Source of the DNA: Nyssa sinensis
Taxonomy: Eukaryota > Streptophyta > Magnoliopsida > Cornales > Nyssaceae
Assembly (NCBI GenBank): GCA_008638375.1
Contig: CM018052.1
Span: forward strand, 5,039,017-5,103,016
Direction: 5' to 3'
DNA: 64,000 nt
Shown here: positions 42,693-56,200 of the stretch, piece after piece
Numbering within the stretch: the first letter of the stretch is position 1
How the letters are laid out: every line of letters begins with the position of its first letter
Notes under the pieces: generated by a model
Database searches by the model: none
Told to the model about the DNA's origin: nothing
What the model saw: only the letters and a program-made list of their open reading frames with translations
Position numbers and translations under genes: made by a program

Positions 42693-45630
42693 CTGCCAAC
42701 ACACGCACACCCACACATATATATAAGGTAAAACAAAAAGAAAAAAAAAAGAAAAGGAAAAAGGAAAAGAAAAGAAAACATCAGAGAGAGAGAGAGAGAA
42801 CCGCAATAGGGAGAGAGAAAAGAGAGGCGGTGGCTAGGTGTGTGTGCTGCCTATATATATGCATGGGTTGTGCTTACCTTAGGAAAGAAAAAGATAGAGA
42901 GAATAGAGGAAGCTAAGGAAGGAAGGAAATGGGGAAATCAAGCAATTGCTGCAACTGAAAACCAAGAGAAAAGGTAAGTCTGTCTTTAGAACCTTCAAAG
43001 TTTTAGTTTAGTTTTAATAGTCTAAAGTGTATATATATACTCTATAGTTAATAGATAATGGCTTAAGGAGGAGAAACAGGGCCTGAAGGACCCAAAAAAT
43101 CATGAAAATCAGGAAAAACTGCCTATGATTGACCTCTCAAGTAGCAGACTTGAATCAACCAAAAAGAAACCTAGCTTATTCACTTGGGGCTTAAAATAGA
43201 CCTCATAAGGGTTCTAAAAACCTTGGGCCACGACCCAAAATCCCAAAGGAAGGCCCCCAATTTTCAAGTTGTAGCCACGGTTAAAAAAAACCCAACACTA
43301 TGAAATGAACACGAAACTTCATTTGGTGATCGAGGTTAGAACCTCCACGAAGAGACATTAGTAACAAGACAGACCCCACCCATTTTGGTCAAGAAATGAC
43401 CATTTATGAGCCTAAAAATCGTGGGGATGAAAAAGCTTCAACCAAGCTGTTTAAACCCACTTCGAGTCCCCTAACCAACGAGGAAACAGTCCTAAGGCAT
43501 TCAGAAATTCATAAGAAGAAGAAGCAGAGAGAAGGGTGAAACCTGCTACTAGGGCAATGAACGAAGGTCGGGGGAGGAAGAAGGTGAATAATGGACTGGA
43601 TTGGGTTTGGGTTTGGGTTGGAACCCGACCAGTCGCACATCCGATTAGTGGGACGATGTCATTTTGATATTTCTATTTTTAAATTAAACTAAAATGGGGT
43701 GTTGGGCCACGAGGTTAGGAAATCAATTTAATACCTCTGTTCAAACCAGGGATATCCTATCCCTATTTTGTCCCACTGTCCACCGTTTGGCATGAGAAAT
43801 ATAAGAAAAATAAAGGGGAGTCGCAGCTCCCCAGGTTCGACACCAAACGCTCACACAAGGATTCAAACCCTAAGCACATGACTACTATGCCACCGTGGCA
43901 CATGTGTAACTATATTACAGAAATAGAAATATAATATTAAATTAAATAATTAAATTAATTTAATAAATTAAATTGATTTAATTATGATTAAATGATCCAT
44001 TACCCAAATAAATTAAAAGGATAATGTAAAATTATTATTTTGGGCATTCTGGACCCAATGGGAGGTTCTGTTTTACGAGACGAGGTCCGAAAAAATTAAG
44101 ACACGTAAAATGAAAAAATTACCATTTTGCCCTTAGTGATACCCGAAGCCAAATAAAAGTCCGTAAAAGTCTAAATCGATTTTCTTTGATTTTCCGGACT
44201 TAATGGTGGAGTTGTTTTACCAAATAAGATACTTAAAATGTTAATATATGAAATTGACTAGTTCTAGAAGATTAGGCTATATGTAGCATTGAACTTAGAA
44301 ATGTTTCCTAATTAATAGGAACTTTAAAAAGTAAAGAAAAGGCGATCTAATTTCCTATTGAAAGAAAAAGAACTATTTTAAAGGTAAGTAAAACCTAAAC
44401 TCTACATGTGGTAATTCTTAGCCATGTCACAATGTTACTCCTTTATACTGCCAAATTTGTACTCGTATACATACCTGATACTTACTGATTCTACAATTTG
44501 ATGTTTGTTCTATCTTGTACAAATTATTTAGAATTTGACTGTTATATCTTGATCATAATTGCTTGTACACTTTGTACCATGCCTTGAAAGGCAAATTGCT
44601 ATGTTCTCATTGTTGAGAAAATTAATATTCCACATATATATACACTCTTTTTGGAATTATGATGATCATGATATATTATGAGTACCTAGAGTTGTGCTCA
44701 GTCACCACATCCATCTGATGCTATTACTGAACCTACGGGGCAAAGTCCATGAAGGACATATGGCATAATATACACAAAAGATTGAGGGTATGCTGGACCC
44801 TAAAAAACTGAGGGTATGCCAGGCCCTAAAAAGACTTTGTATCAATTATGTTTTATATCATATCTCTTATTGAACTCATATTTTCCCTATGAATGGTCAT
44901 ATATTTTGCAAGATTATCCATTGGCTTACAATTGGTTATCTTATGATTGTGGTAGTATGACTATTGTTTGGGCCAGATCCCTATTGATGATCTCATGTAC
45001 CTTGTATCATTTGACATTCACTTATTCTTACCATTATGGGATGTGCCTTTGACTTAAGGGTCATTTATATTGTTTCACACTTTTAGTAATTGGCTATTGT
45101 GACATTCTGTTTCTTGACCGGCTATTGTGACATTTTATTTCTTGATTGGCTATTATGACATTCTATTTCTTGATTGGCTATTGTGACATTCTATTTCTGG
45201 ACTGACTATCATGTTATCATATCCTTGCTTGTCTTGGATTATGATATTTTCTATACTAACCTTGACCCATGGCAGAACAAAGAGAATTTACTTACTGAGC
45301 TAAGTTAGTTCATTTCAAATTTATACTTTTATTTCAGGAAGGGACGTCGTGAGCAGACAATAGAAGCCTGTAAGTGATAGTGGACATTTTTGGTAAAATG
45401 TAATAGAAAATGATTAGTATTGTCTTCGCTCTCCTGTGTGTCCACACCCTAGGGTTGATGTATATTTTGGTTTTTATTTTTTATCTATAAAATCTTATTA
45501 TGACTTCCACTATTTAATTATTTAACTACACATTATTATCACTAATCTAGTTAAAAGAAAATGTTAGGGATGGCTCGAGGGTCAGCCCCGTGATCTCAAA
45601 TCCGCAGAAAATGGGTTTCGAGTCGTGACA
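42340..45630 (+). repeat. 3' LTR of element G
   Basis: TGTAATATCCCCGACCC...TTTCGAGTCGTGACA, 3291 bp, paired with 12951-16404. Shorter TA tracts account for part of the length difference. It contains TATA-like 42851-42861, donor 42974, tRNA-like module 43815-43905, donor 44384, hairpin 2 44691-44708, tandem repeats 44775-44835 and 45087-45205, and acceptor 45337. Open frames such as 42290-42781 (minus) and 44816-45052 (plus) are repeat artefacts or chance. Confidence 0.93.
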
Positions 45631-45635
45631 ATAGC

Positions 45636-47856
45636 ATTTTTGTGCTATATATCCCACATGATATGTGTATATATCCCATGAAAAATATGTGTGTTTGCAT
45701 GAAAAAAGTTAGGTGTCATCACCTTATTGGGCCTCATCCCAATAGAGGGAAACAAGGACAGCCTCATCCCAATTTTTGAGATAAGCCATTCTTTGGTTGT
45801 TCTCAATCAGAATAAGAAATTCTAAAATTGTAGTTACACCCAAAAATTTAGAAAATTAAAATTAGACCCAAAATTTATGAATAATTATATTAAGGCCCAA
45901 ACAATAAATTAAATAAAATATTATTTTAATATTTTAAAGGGAAATTACTAAATTAACCCTAAGTCAAATGTAGATCAAACGGACTCCAAATGAGGCAAAT
46001 AAATAATCAATTTTTATTATCTCGGGCATTTCAAACCCAATGGTAAGGTTAAAATTATGAAAAGAGGTCCCGGGAATAAAAGACACGTAAAAGTGTAAAA
46101 TGACCATTTTGCCCTTTTCAATCCAAGAGTCCAAATTGAGATCCGTAAAAGTCTAAACTAATTTTATTCGACATTCCGAACTCGATGACAAGGTCCAAAT
46201 TAGCAAATAAAATACTTATATCTATGATAGATATATTTAAATACGCAGCATAGATTGATTACAACTATAGACTGAGTTGTATTTTTTGAATGACAAGAGC
46301 GTCAAAAGGAAAGGGAAAGGTAGATTGACTTTCCAGGGAATAGTAGAAGGTAAGTAATATTTGACCTCTACATATAGTACACTCAGCCATGTCACAGTTC
46401 TTTCTATACGCACTTGTACTCTTAATTATTTATTATCGTATTAGATTTTTTATTATTCCACTTATGTGATGTTTGCCTATTAGTGGAATAGCTTAGCGAT
46501 TATGTTGTATATTGCTCATGAGGTCCTATATTTATTGATAATGTTGTATCCTGATCATGAGTTCCTGTACATTTGTGAAAATGACTATTCTGTACACTTG
46601 TACCCAGGGCCAAAAGGGGCCAAATGTTTATTCTTGTAGCCTAGTTTTACCATGGCCCAAAAGGGGGCAACAATTTTATTTTCGCTGCTAAGAACAGTTA
46701 TGTTTCACATTTATATTGTTCATGGAATCTTGATATATTATGAATGCCAGATTTGTGCTCAGTCACAACATCCATTTGGTGCTATACTATGACCTTCGGG
46801 TCAAAACTGGGACCTACAGGTCAAATGACGAAACCTACGGGTGAGGACGGGGCCTACGGACCAAAGGGTAAGGTGAGATGGCTGAGTAGAGTTGGCTGAC
46901 CTGCTTACTCGGGACGTATGTACCTCGGGGAGGGGAAGACTCCATCCCACAGTCCATAAGGACATGATATATTATTGAGCTCAGTGCCTTATTCACACAG
47001 GGGGTAGTCGGGCTCCGTAGTTGATCGCATTCACCAGTTTTGATATCATTATCTATTTATTCAGATTCATAGTATGATCATGTTCTTGTATGAATGATCA
47101 GCAGTTGCACAACTTTATTTGAGTACTTACTATGATCATATATTTGACAGTTTTTGTCTGTAGCATATGATATCATTCAGACTAGATGTTTTTGATTATC
47201 ATCTGTATTCATGATCAGGTGATTCAGACTAGATGTTTTTTGATTATCATATGTATTCCTGATCATTTGATATTCATTGATGAACTATGATTGTTGTTAT
47301 GATATTGACTAGCTATCATATCCTTGTTATTGGATTATCCAATTTTTTTCAAATCTTGTACACATAGCAGAGTAGGGAACTTACTTACTACGCGTAGTTT
47401 AGCTCATTCTAATTTATTTTAAAATATTTCAAGCATGGATGATGAGAGCAGACGATAGAGCCTGCTAGCTAGACATGGACGTTTTTGGATTATATGTTTG
47501 ATTTTAGGGACTGACATAGAGGACAGATCGTAAGAGGCTGCGACTAAAAGTTGGACATTTTTGGCAATTAATGGTAATAGTAGTACAATTTTGTAGCACT
47601 CCCATGTATTCACGTCTTGGGGACGAGTTGATGTATTAGAAATTTTACAGGCTATATTTTGTATGGGTAGAATGATATGTACATGTTACCTTTCACTTGA
47701 TGCCTTCCCCTATGTTTATATATGATGATGTATGTGGTTACATGTTAGTAACACTAATGATAGTGTCGCAGGATGACCAGGTTTGGTTCGACGAAAGGGC
47801 CGGGTCAGATGGTAGGGGTTCGTTAATCCGCAGAGGGTGGTTTATGGGTCGTGACA
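45636..47856 (+). repeat. LTR 'B' continuation / P1, ending at a damaged PBS
   Basis: It resumes LTR B after G. It ends TTTATGGGTCGTGACA at 47856, followed by AACTTGGTATGAGA (47857-47870), a PBS whose second half is lost. Compared with P2, the middle of the LTR is missing around 45700-45780. It has hairpin 2 (46752-46769), donor AAG|GTAAGTAAT (46350) and acceptor GATTTTAG|GGACTG (47507), with an extra ~80 bp duplication before that acceptor. No genes. Confidence 0.75.
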
Positions 47857-47866
47857 AACTTGGTAT

Positions 47867-50816
47867 GAGAAAAGGAGAAAAGAGAGAAAGAGAAGGCTGC
47901 ATGGCAGCCGTGTGTGTGTGGGTGTATTAACATCTAAATAAAACAAAATGTAAATTAAACTAACTGAATACAGAAATTCAGAACCAACAAAAAAGAAAGG
48001 AAAGAAAAATAAGAAAATAAGAAAGCAGAAGAAGCAAAAGAGTTAGGAGCTGCGACAGTAAAAAAAAAATTGAAGAAAAATAGTCGAGCTGAATTTGTGA
48101 AATTTGAGGCAAGGAACTGAAGATTTGAAGGAGTTGTGGGTCCTGGTAAAGTTCAGAAGGAAGAACAACAAAAAAGGGAGGAAACAAAGAAGAAATCGAA
48201 GCAAATCCGTAAGGGAAAATTAAGAAAATCAAGTGAGTAAATTTATAGCAGATTTAAGAATTTATGTGTATTTGTTTAAGTTAATTATAGGGTTATGTTA
48301 AGCAAGTTATGAGCTTTACATTGCAAAATGAATGATGAAAGATGATTCTAAAATGAACAAGAAACCTTGAGTTGCAGGTTATGGTGCAAGAATTAGAGAT
48401 TTGTAATTTTATGTGAATTTTTTAGTTCAAATGATGTAGAAGTGTCCAATATGATTTGTAATTGAGGTCTGAAATAAATTTAAGTGAAAACAGAGGACCA
48501 AATTGCATGAAATAGAAAAAAATCAACTGGTCGGCAAAGCGGGCAGTAGCCGGAGTTGGGGTTTGATCTTTATTTCGTGGAAGTGTGATGATCGAAATGA
48601 AAAACTAAATATGGGGTTAAGATCCTTAAAGAATTTGCGATGAAATGGCATTGGGTTTGATGCTTAAATTGATTGAAAATTTTTGGCCGGCACCGGAGAG
48701 GGTAACAGACCTCACCGGAGAAGACAGAACCCATTAAGGGTTCGGTCAGTGTTTGGATTGGGTTTGGGTCAAACCTGACCCACCCGCAAAGTTGAATATT
48801 TGAAATGGTGGCATATTGGATGTGTGATAAATAATTTTAAATTTAATTTGGGCTATTTGGCTGTGGGTTTAATAAATTAGAATAGGTTTAGGGAGAACCT
48901 TATTCCAATTTTAGGTCTTAATCCTTGTTTGGCTATCCTAAACCAGAATAAGAAATATGTAAATTTTAATTTGACCGAAGACTTTAAAAAATTCAGAATT
49001 AACCCATAAAATTACGTATAATCACACTAAGGCCCAAATAGTAAATTAAATAAAATATTATTTTAATATTTTAAAGAGAAAGTACTAAAATGCCCCTAAG
49101 TCAAAAATGGGTCAAACGGACTCCAAACGAGGTAAATGAATAGTAAATTTTTATTATCTCGAGCATTTTGAACCCAATGGTAAGGTCAAAATTATGAAAA
49201 GAGGTCCTGGGAATAAAAGGCAAGTAAAAGTGCAAAATATCAATTTTTCCCTTTTTAGTCCAAGAGTTCAAATTGAGATCCGTAAAAGGCTAAACTAATT
49301 TTATTCGACGTTTTGGGCTCGATGATGGGTTCCAAATTAACAAATAAAATATGTATAGCCATGAGATATATTTAATACATAGCAAAGACTGATTTCGGTT
49401 ATAGACTAAGTAATATCTTTCGAATGACAAGAGCTTCAAAAGGAAAAGGAAAGGTAGCTTGACCTTGCAGGGACTACTAAAAGGTAAGTAATATCTGATC
49501 TATGCATGTAGTACACTCAGCCATGTCACAATTTTTTCTTTATGCACTTGTACTTTTTATTATCATATTAGATTCTCTATGATTCCACTTATGTGATATT
49601 GCCTATCAGTGGAATAGCTTAGCAATAATGTTGTATCTTGATCATGAGTTTCTGTACACTTGTACAAAGGACCATTCTGTACACTTGTACCTAGGGCCAA
49701 AAGGAGCCAAATTTTTATTTTAGCAGCTCAGTTTTACCATGGCCCAAAAGGGGCCAACAGTTATACTTTCACTGCTAAGAATAGTTATGTTCCACATTTT
49801 TATTCTTCATGGAATCTTGATAATCTTGATATATTATGAATGCCGGATTTGTGCTCAGTCATAACATCCATTTGATGCTATACTACGACCTTCAGGTCAG
49901 AACCGGGACCCACGAGTCAATTGACCAAACCTATGGGTGAGGACGGGGCCTGCGGGCCAAAGGGTAAGGTGGAGATGGCTGAGTGGAGTTGGCTGACCTG
50001 CTCGTTTGGGATGTATATACCCCGGGGAGGGGAAGACTTCATCCCACAAGATTCCATCCCACTGTTCATAAGGACATGATATATTATTAAGCTCAGTGCT
50101 TTATGCACACAAGGGGTAGCCGGGCCCCGTAGTTGATCGCATCCACCAGTTTTGACATCACTATCTATTTATTGAGATTCATAGTATGATCAGGCAGTTG
50201 CACAACTTTATTTGAGTACTTACTATGATCATGTATCTGACAACTTTTGTCTGTAGCATATGATGTTGTCATTCAGACTAGATGTTCTTTGATTTTCATC
50301 TGTATTCCTGATCATTTGATATTCATTGATGAGTTATGATCATTGTTATGATATTGATTGGTTATCATATCCTTGTTATTGGATTATTCAGTTTCTTTCC
50401 AGATCTTGTACATATGGCAGAGTAGGGGATTTACTTACTGAGCTTAGTTTAGCTCATTCCAAATTTACATGTTAATTTCAGGGACTGACATGGAGGATAG
50501 ACCGTAGGAGGCTACGACTATAGGTTGGACATTTTTGGCAAGTAATGGTAATCGTAGTACAGTCTTGTAGCACTCCCGTGTATTCACGTCTTGGGGATGA
50601 TATGATGAATTAGAAATTTAACAGGCTATATTTTGTATTGGCAGAATGATATGTACATGTAACCTTTCACTTGATGTCTTCCACTATGTTTATATATGAT
50701 GATGTATGTGGTTACATGTTAGTAATACTGATGAGAGTGTAACAAGATGATCAGGTCTGGTTTGGCGAAAGGGCCGGGTCGGATGGTTGTGGTCCGCTAA
50801 TCCGCAAAGGATGGTT
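47867..50816 (+). repeat. Partial LTR P2, related to P1
   Basis: From about 48920 to 50815 it parallels 45780-47840 block by block (for example AATAAGAAATATG / AATAAGAAATTC, GCTCAGTCATAACATCCATT, CACTCCCGTGTATTCACG). It begins abruptly inside the PBS region of P1 in a GA-rich run and ends abruptly near ATCCGCAAAGGATGGTT without the expected GTGACA. It is therefore truncated at both ends, probably a 3' LTR whose internal domain and start were deleted. Donor 49484, acceptor 50481, hairpin 2 49848-49865. Confidence 0.7.
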
Positions 50817-53282
50817 ACAGTATTCTAATCTGGAGTTGCGGCTATAACCCCCTATTTCGCGATTGTGGAGCCCTCAAATCTAGAAATCAAATATAAAAAT
50901 GGAATCCTTATAAAATTAAGGTTCAAACCACGTTGAGTTTGCACCAGAATTCAACTAGCGACGGTCGTTGGCGCTGGAGAAGGCCATCGGAACGCTCGCC
51001 GAAGTAATGGGAAAGAAAAACAGTGGCAAGTCAGGTCTTGGGTCGGATATCGGGTTGGGTCCTGACCCACTGTTTAAATTGGGTTTGGGTTAAATCAAAA
51101 CTACATCGTTTTGACTTAAAAGGATTTTAAAAAATAATAAAATACTAGGGTTGACGTTAACATGATGCATCGAACCGGATGGACCGGTTGGTTCAGCACT
51201 GTTTAGGGCCGGTTCACTTAAATTCTAATTAAACCAATTGGTTTTATTTAAATTTTGAGGCCCCATTAGTTTATGAAATTATAATTGGACCCTGATAACC
51301 TTCAGTTAATTGTAAAATGACCGCCAACAGTTTTGATTAATTATGAAATGGCCCAGAAATTAATTAAATATTAACTTTAAATCTCATTAATTATATGAGA
51401 AATTACCAAAATGCCCCTAGGAAAAAAATAGGCCAAATGAAGGCCAATTAAAATAAAAGAATAGTGCAACTTAATATTTTTGGGCATTCGGGACTCAACA
51501 GTGGAGTTCGATTTATGAAACTAAATCCCAAAAAATATGAACGTGCAAACTGGAATAATTTCACAAATGTCCTAATGATTAATTAAATGACCAATTGAAC
51601 CCCAATGACTGTAAAAATACGTACCTTATCATTTTGGGACATTCTGGACCCAATGGCGTGATCCGTTTTGTGAAATGAAGTCCCAGAAATATAGACACGT
51701 GAAATGTCAAAAATTATTATTTTACCCTTAGTAATCCAAAAGCCAGTTAAATGTCAGAGGTGATATATTCTAACTTTCTTTAACATTTTAGACTCAACGG
51801 TGGAGTTCATTTTAGCAAACAAAGTACCGAAAGATGTGACGCGTGAAAATATAAAATTACAAAAATGCCCTTAGGCTTAATGTAAGTCACACAAATAAAA
51901 ATTAAGATTCGAAAAAGCCTAAATTAATTATATTCAATATTTCAGACTTGATGGTAACGTCCCTTTGACGAAAATAAGACTCGGTAACAAACTAAAAAAT
52001 GACGAATATGTCCTTAGGACTTAATGAAGTTACCAGAAGTATAAAAATGAAATTAATAAGTTCACATAAATGTTATAAGGATCAAAAAGACTCAAAATGG
52101 AGTCTGAATACGTAAATCGCGTACAGAAAAATACGGGACATTAAAAAGTATAAATTTCTATAATGCCCTTGAAGGGCCAAATAAGTTATAAGGTATCAGG
52201 AACCCTAAATAGGGAATTTGAAGACCCTAAATTAAATAGACTAAGTTTAAAGAACTTAAAACACTAAATAACAAAGTTTGGGATTAGAATGAATACTAAT
52301 TCATTATATCATGTATTTTTGATCCGTGATTATAGGATCACTCAAACGATAGGAAATGGAAAGAAAGCTATGGGATAGCTATTATGGTAACTGCATGGGA
52401 ATGTGATGCTAAGAACTCAATGTAAGTAAATCTGAACTCTAATATGTGGTATTTCTTTGAGCTATGTCACAATTATATTTTTCTCGATGTTGCCAATTTG
52501 TATTCTTTTACATACTTGACATTTATCAATTCCACAATTTGATACCTGTTCTACCTTGTGGATATGTTGAGAATTCGATTACCAATATCTTGATGTGATT
52601 TCTTGTTCATTTTTATAACTTTCTTTAGATATTGGAAAATTGCTATGTTTCTCACTGTCGAGAATTTGATATTCCACATATATATACATCCCTTGTGAAA
52701 TTCTGATGATCATGACATTATTATGAGTATCGGGAGTTCTGTTATGTCAAAACGTCCATTTGATTCCATAGATGTTGATTTAGACCTACGGGTTGGTGAT
52801 TGGGAATGATACCCAACACTTATTCCATGGAGGACATGATATATGATAAGAGCTCTAGTGCTATACAAGAACCTGAATGCGGGGTGAACCTGAATGAGTG
52901 CTTTTGGGGGTAGCCAGTTAAAAGTGCATTATATATCTTTTCGCTTGCCATTTGGTTATATTCTGTTACCTAAACTAACCCTGTCCTATGGCAAAGTGAG
53001 GGAATTTACTTATTGAGCTAAGTTAGCTCACTCCATATTTATAACCATTTTTTAGGTAGCACCATATGAGACGAAATGCAATAAGGCAACTATTGAAGCT
53101 AGTGACCTGCTTGTGAGCAATATTGATGATGTAGACTCTAAGTCATGATTCGAACATGTATTCTGTAAGGCTGATATTTATATTAGGTATTGTGATATTG
53201 TATCATTAGAAATTATGTTAGACTAAAACGTTGATTCATGTTGAAGAAAATTATATTTAAAGATATTCTGATTGATGGTTGT

Positions 53283-56200
53283 TGTCACATCTCGAAACCT
53301 ACCCTACGCGAATGTCGAGGACGTGATGCCAATTAGCTGCCTTGCTGATTTACCGACCGACAATGCGACCAACCAAAGGCAACTTCTGAACTTATCGATG
53401 AATTGCATTCCGAATGTAGGGTCAGAGCAGCAGAATTTAAAACCTTTTTCATCTCGGGAATGCAACTCGTTTATAAATACCATAGAGGTATGTACCACAA
53501 AGCAAGTCTAAAATCAAACAGCTAGTAACTCTAAGCACAGAGTACATCTAACATTTCCAGAGTACCATTACCATGAGCCATGTCCCAATACATCTAATGC
53601 ATATCAATGAAGTCAATTGTATCATATCACTCACCTGAATAACCAGATTCAATCCACAAAAGTCCACGTCTCCACAAATCAGTGCCATTAGATCCTTTAC
53701 TTGGAATGCCACTCGGCCTATCCATGTCATATCATAGTGCCTTCTAGTCCAATGAAGATAAGTCCTGAAAAATGTTAGGATAATGGGGTGAGCTTAAATA
53801 AGCCCAGTGAGTAACACAGGTTCCCTGTCATGGGTTTCAAAACTAGTTCTTGCATATAAAGCATAGGGATGGTTCAATTACTTTAGAATAATAGTTTTAT
53901 AAATCCACTTTAAATGCAGTTTAAGTAGAATAAAATAGAACCAATGTAAATGGAACAATCGATCAGAACAGACAGAACAACACAGGATGCTAACATATCA
54001 ATCAGGAGTATAGTCAATAAATTAAAGAAGACCAAAATCATATCATGTGTGATATAGTACGAAAAGGGCATGCATTTAAGTATTTGCATTTAAACAGTAT
54101 AGCATACAAAACGGTACAATGGATCAAAATATAGTATCTAGACAGTGTCAGAAGTTACTCACAAACTTTACGCTTATCTCCTTGTACAAATAATCTGATA
54201 ACCTCCAGATACGTCAGGTACCTCCTTGCATATCCTGAACAATCATCATTAATCATAGACAAATCAGAATTCATCCATTCACGTCTTATTCATCATCTTA
54301 GGCGTCTAACGGATTACCTAAGATAGCCTAGTAGCCTATTGCCCTTTCATTGGGTTTCATCCGAGGCTATTTCATTCTTTAATTAGGCTTAGTAGTTATC
54401 AGGATTATAATCTAAGTCATTTGGACTCTAATCGTTATCAGTTAAGCACTTATTTAACCTTAAGGGTAAAATGGTAATTTCACCACTCTTGTCCCGAACC
54501 CTGTCATGGTCCTCAGAATAGCCCATATATCTTAAATATAAAATTCTAAGTCTTTTGGACTCAAATCATTATCAGTTAAGTACTTATTTAACTTTAGGGG
54601 CAAAATGGTAATTTTACCATTCTTGTCCCGGACCCTGTCATTGTCCTCAGAATGTTCCATATATCTCATCTATAAATTCTTAAGTCCTTTGGACTTCATT
54701 AGGTATTTGCTTTTGACCATCGAGACACATCGATCATTTCTCATTTTATACGTTGACTGTTTCGGAGTCTTATTTAGCCCTTCGATTTTTCATAATTATG
54801 CGTATGACAATTTATCGGATCAGATCGACCCTTATTCAGCCTCTTCTTTGCACTTACCATGCTCAATGGCATTTTGGTCATTTTACATTTTGTAAGATTC
54901 TGACCCTGATTTATCATTTAATCATGTGTACAGTTTCACGAGTATCTGGGTTTCTATCGGTATCAATTTCGTCCCATTTGGACTTCATTTGGATTTCATA
55001 TAGTATTAGGGGCATTTTGGTAATTTCACACTTTCGTGAAATTCTGACCCTGATTCGTCATTTAATCATGTATACAGTTTCATGAGTATCTAGGCCTCTA
55101 TTGGTATTAATTTTGTCCCAATCAGACTTCATTTAGACTTCATATAACATCAAGGGCATTTTGATAATTTCACATGTTGTATGGCTAAACTTTTCGGACC
55201 TCAGTTCATAAAATGGACCTCACCATTAGGTCCAGAATGTCCGACATAGTTATATTGGACTATCTTTCATATTTAATTGGCCCTGGGTATCATTAGGGGC
55301 AATTCAGTCATTTATCATTTATATGTCTATATATTTTTTGATACTTAATTTCCCAAATCGGACTCCACCGTTGAGTCCAGAATGCCTAACATAATCAAAA
55401 TGGACTATTTTTTATTTTTATTTGGCCCTAGGTATCATAAGGGGCAGTACAGTCATTTATCATTTGCGTGTCTTTATTTTTCGGGACTTACTTTCTCAAA
55501 TTAGACTCCACCATTGAGTCCGGAATGCCCGAAATAGTAGAAATACACTATTCATTTATTTAATTTGGACTTTGTTTGACCCATTTAATGTCCAAGGGTA
55601 AAATAGTAATTTTACCCAATTAATAAAATAATTAAAAATAATTATTTTATTATTTAATTATTTTTCAGGGGCTTATATGCATAAATTTTTCAGAAGCTGG
55701 GCTAGGATATAAATATTTAGAATAGTTGGGGTCAAATTTGAATTCTACAAAGTTCTGGTTTATTTGAGATTAAAATAAACCCTAAACCAGTTGGTTTTTA
55801 ATTGGAAACCCTAAATCGGCCTTAACTGCCATTAAGCCAGCCGGTTCAGCTCCTCTTACAGAACCAGAGTAACATGTTCCCGTTAAACCCTTTATCCAAG
55901 GTTTAGGTTATCCTAAAACCTAATTTCTGATTTCTTATATTTATAGCCAAATAGGGTAAATCCTTTTAAAATAAAACCTATTTCTCCCCAAAACAGTGTC
56001 GTACTACTTAAACCGTTTATGAGACGGGTCGGGTCCCGACCCGAACCCGAAACCGACCCCAACCGATCCAGTCACTGTTCATCGTCTTCCTCTCTTCTTC
56101 CCCCGTGTTGCCCTAGTTGCAGAGAATTTCATTTTCAAATTTGTGGGTTTTGAAATACTGACTTCCTCTACTATCCATCCCAAATCATTTCTGGGAGCCT

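Larger units (their letters stand above)
12951..45630 (+). mobile_element. Full-length decayed chromovirus 'G'
   Basis: 5' LTR 12951-16404, PBS 16408-16419, gag and protease to 18071, RT to chromodomain 39350-42326, PPT 42327-42339, 3' LTR 42340-45630. The flanks are ATAGT (12946-12950) and ATAGC (45631-45635), a 5 bp target duplication with one later change. The two LTRs differ at about 12 places in their first ~160 bases by eye, so the insertion is old. Its internal region is split by solo LTR B2. The large LTRs and C-terminal chromodomain fit Tekay/Del-like chromoviruses. Confidence 0.93.

Noticed and set aside
54605..55085. Overlapping 96- and 110-codon frames in D2
   Set aside because: Two frames on the same strand overlap in D2's repetitive mid-LTR (GGTAATTT, TCATTTTAC repeats) and are not preserved in D1.
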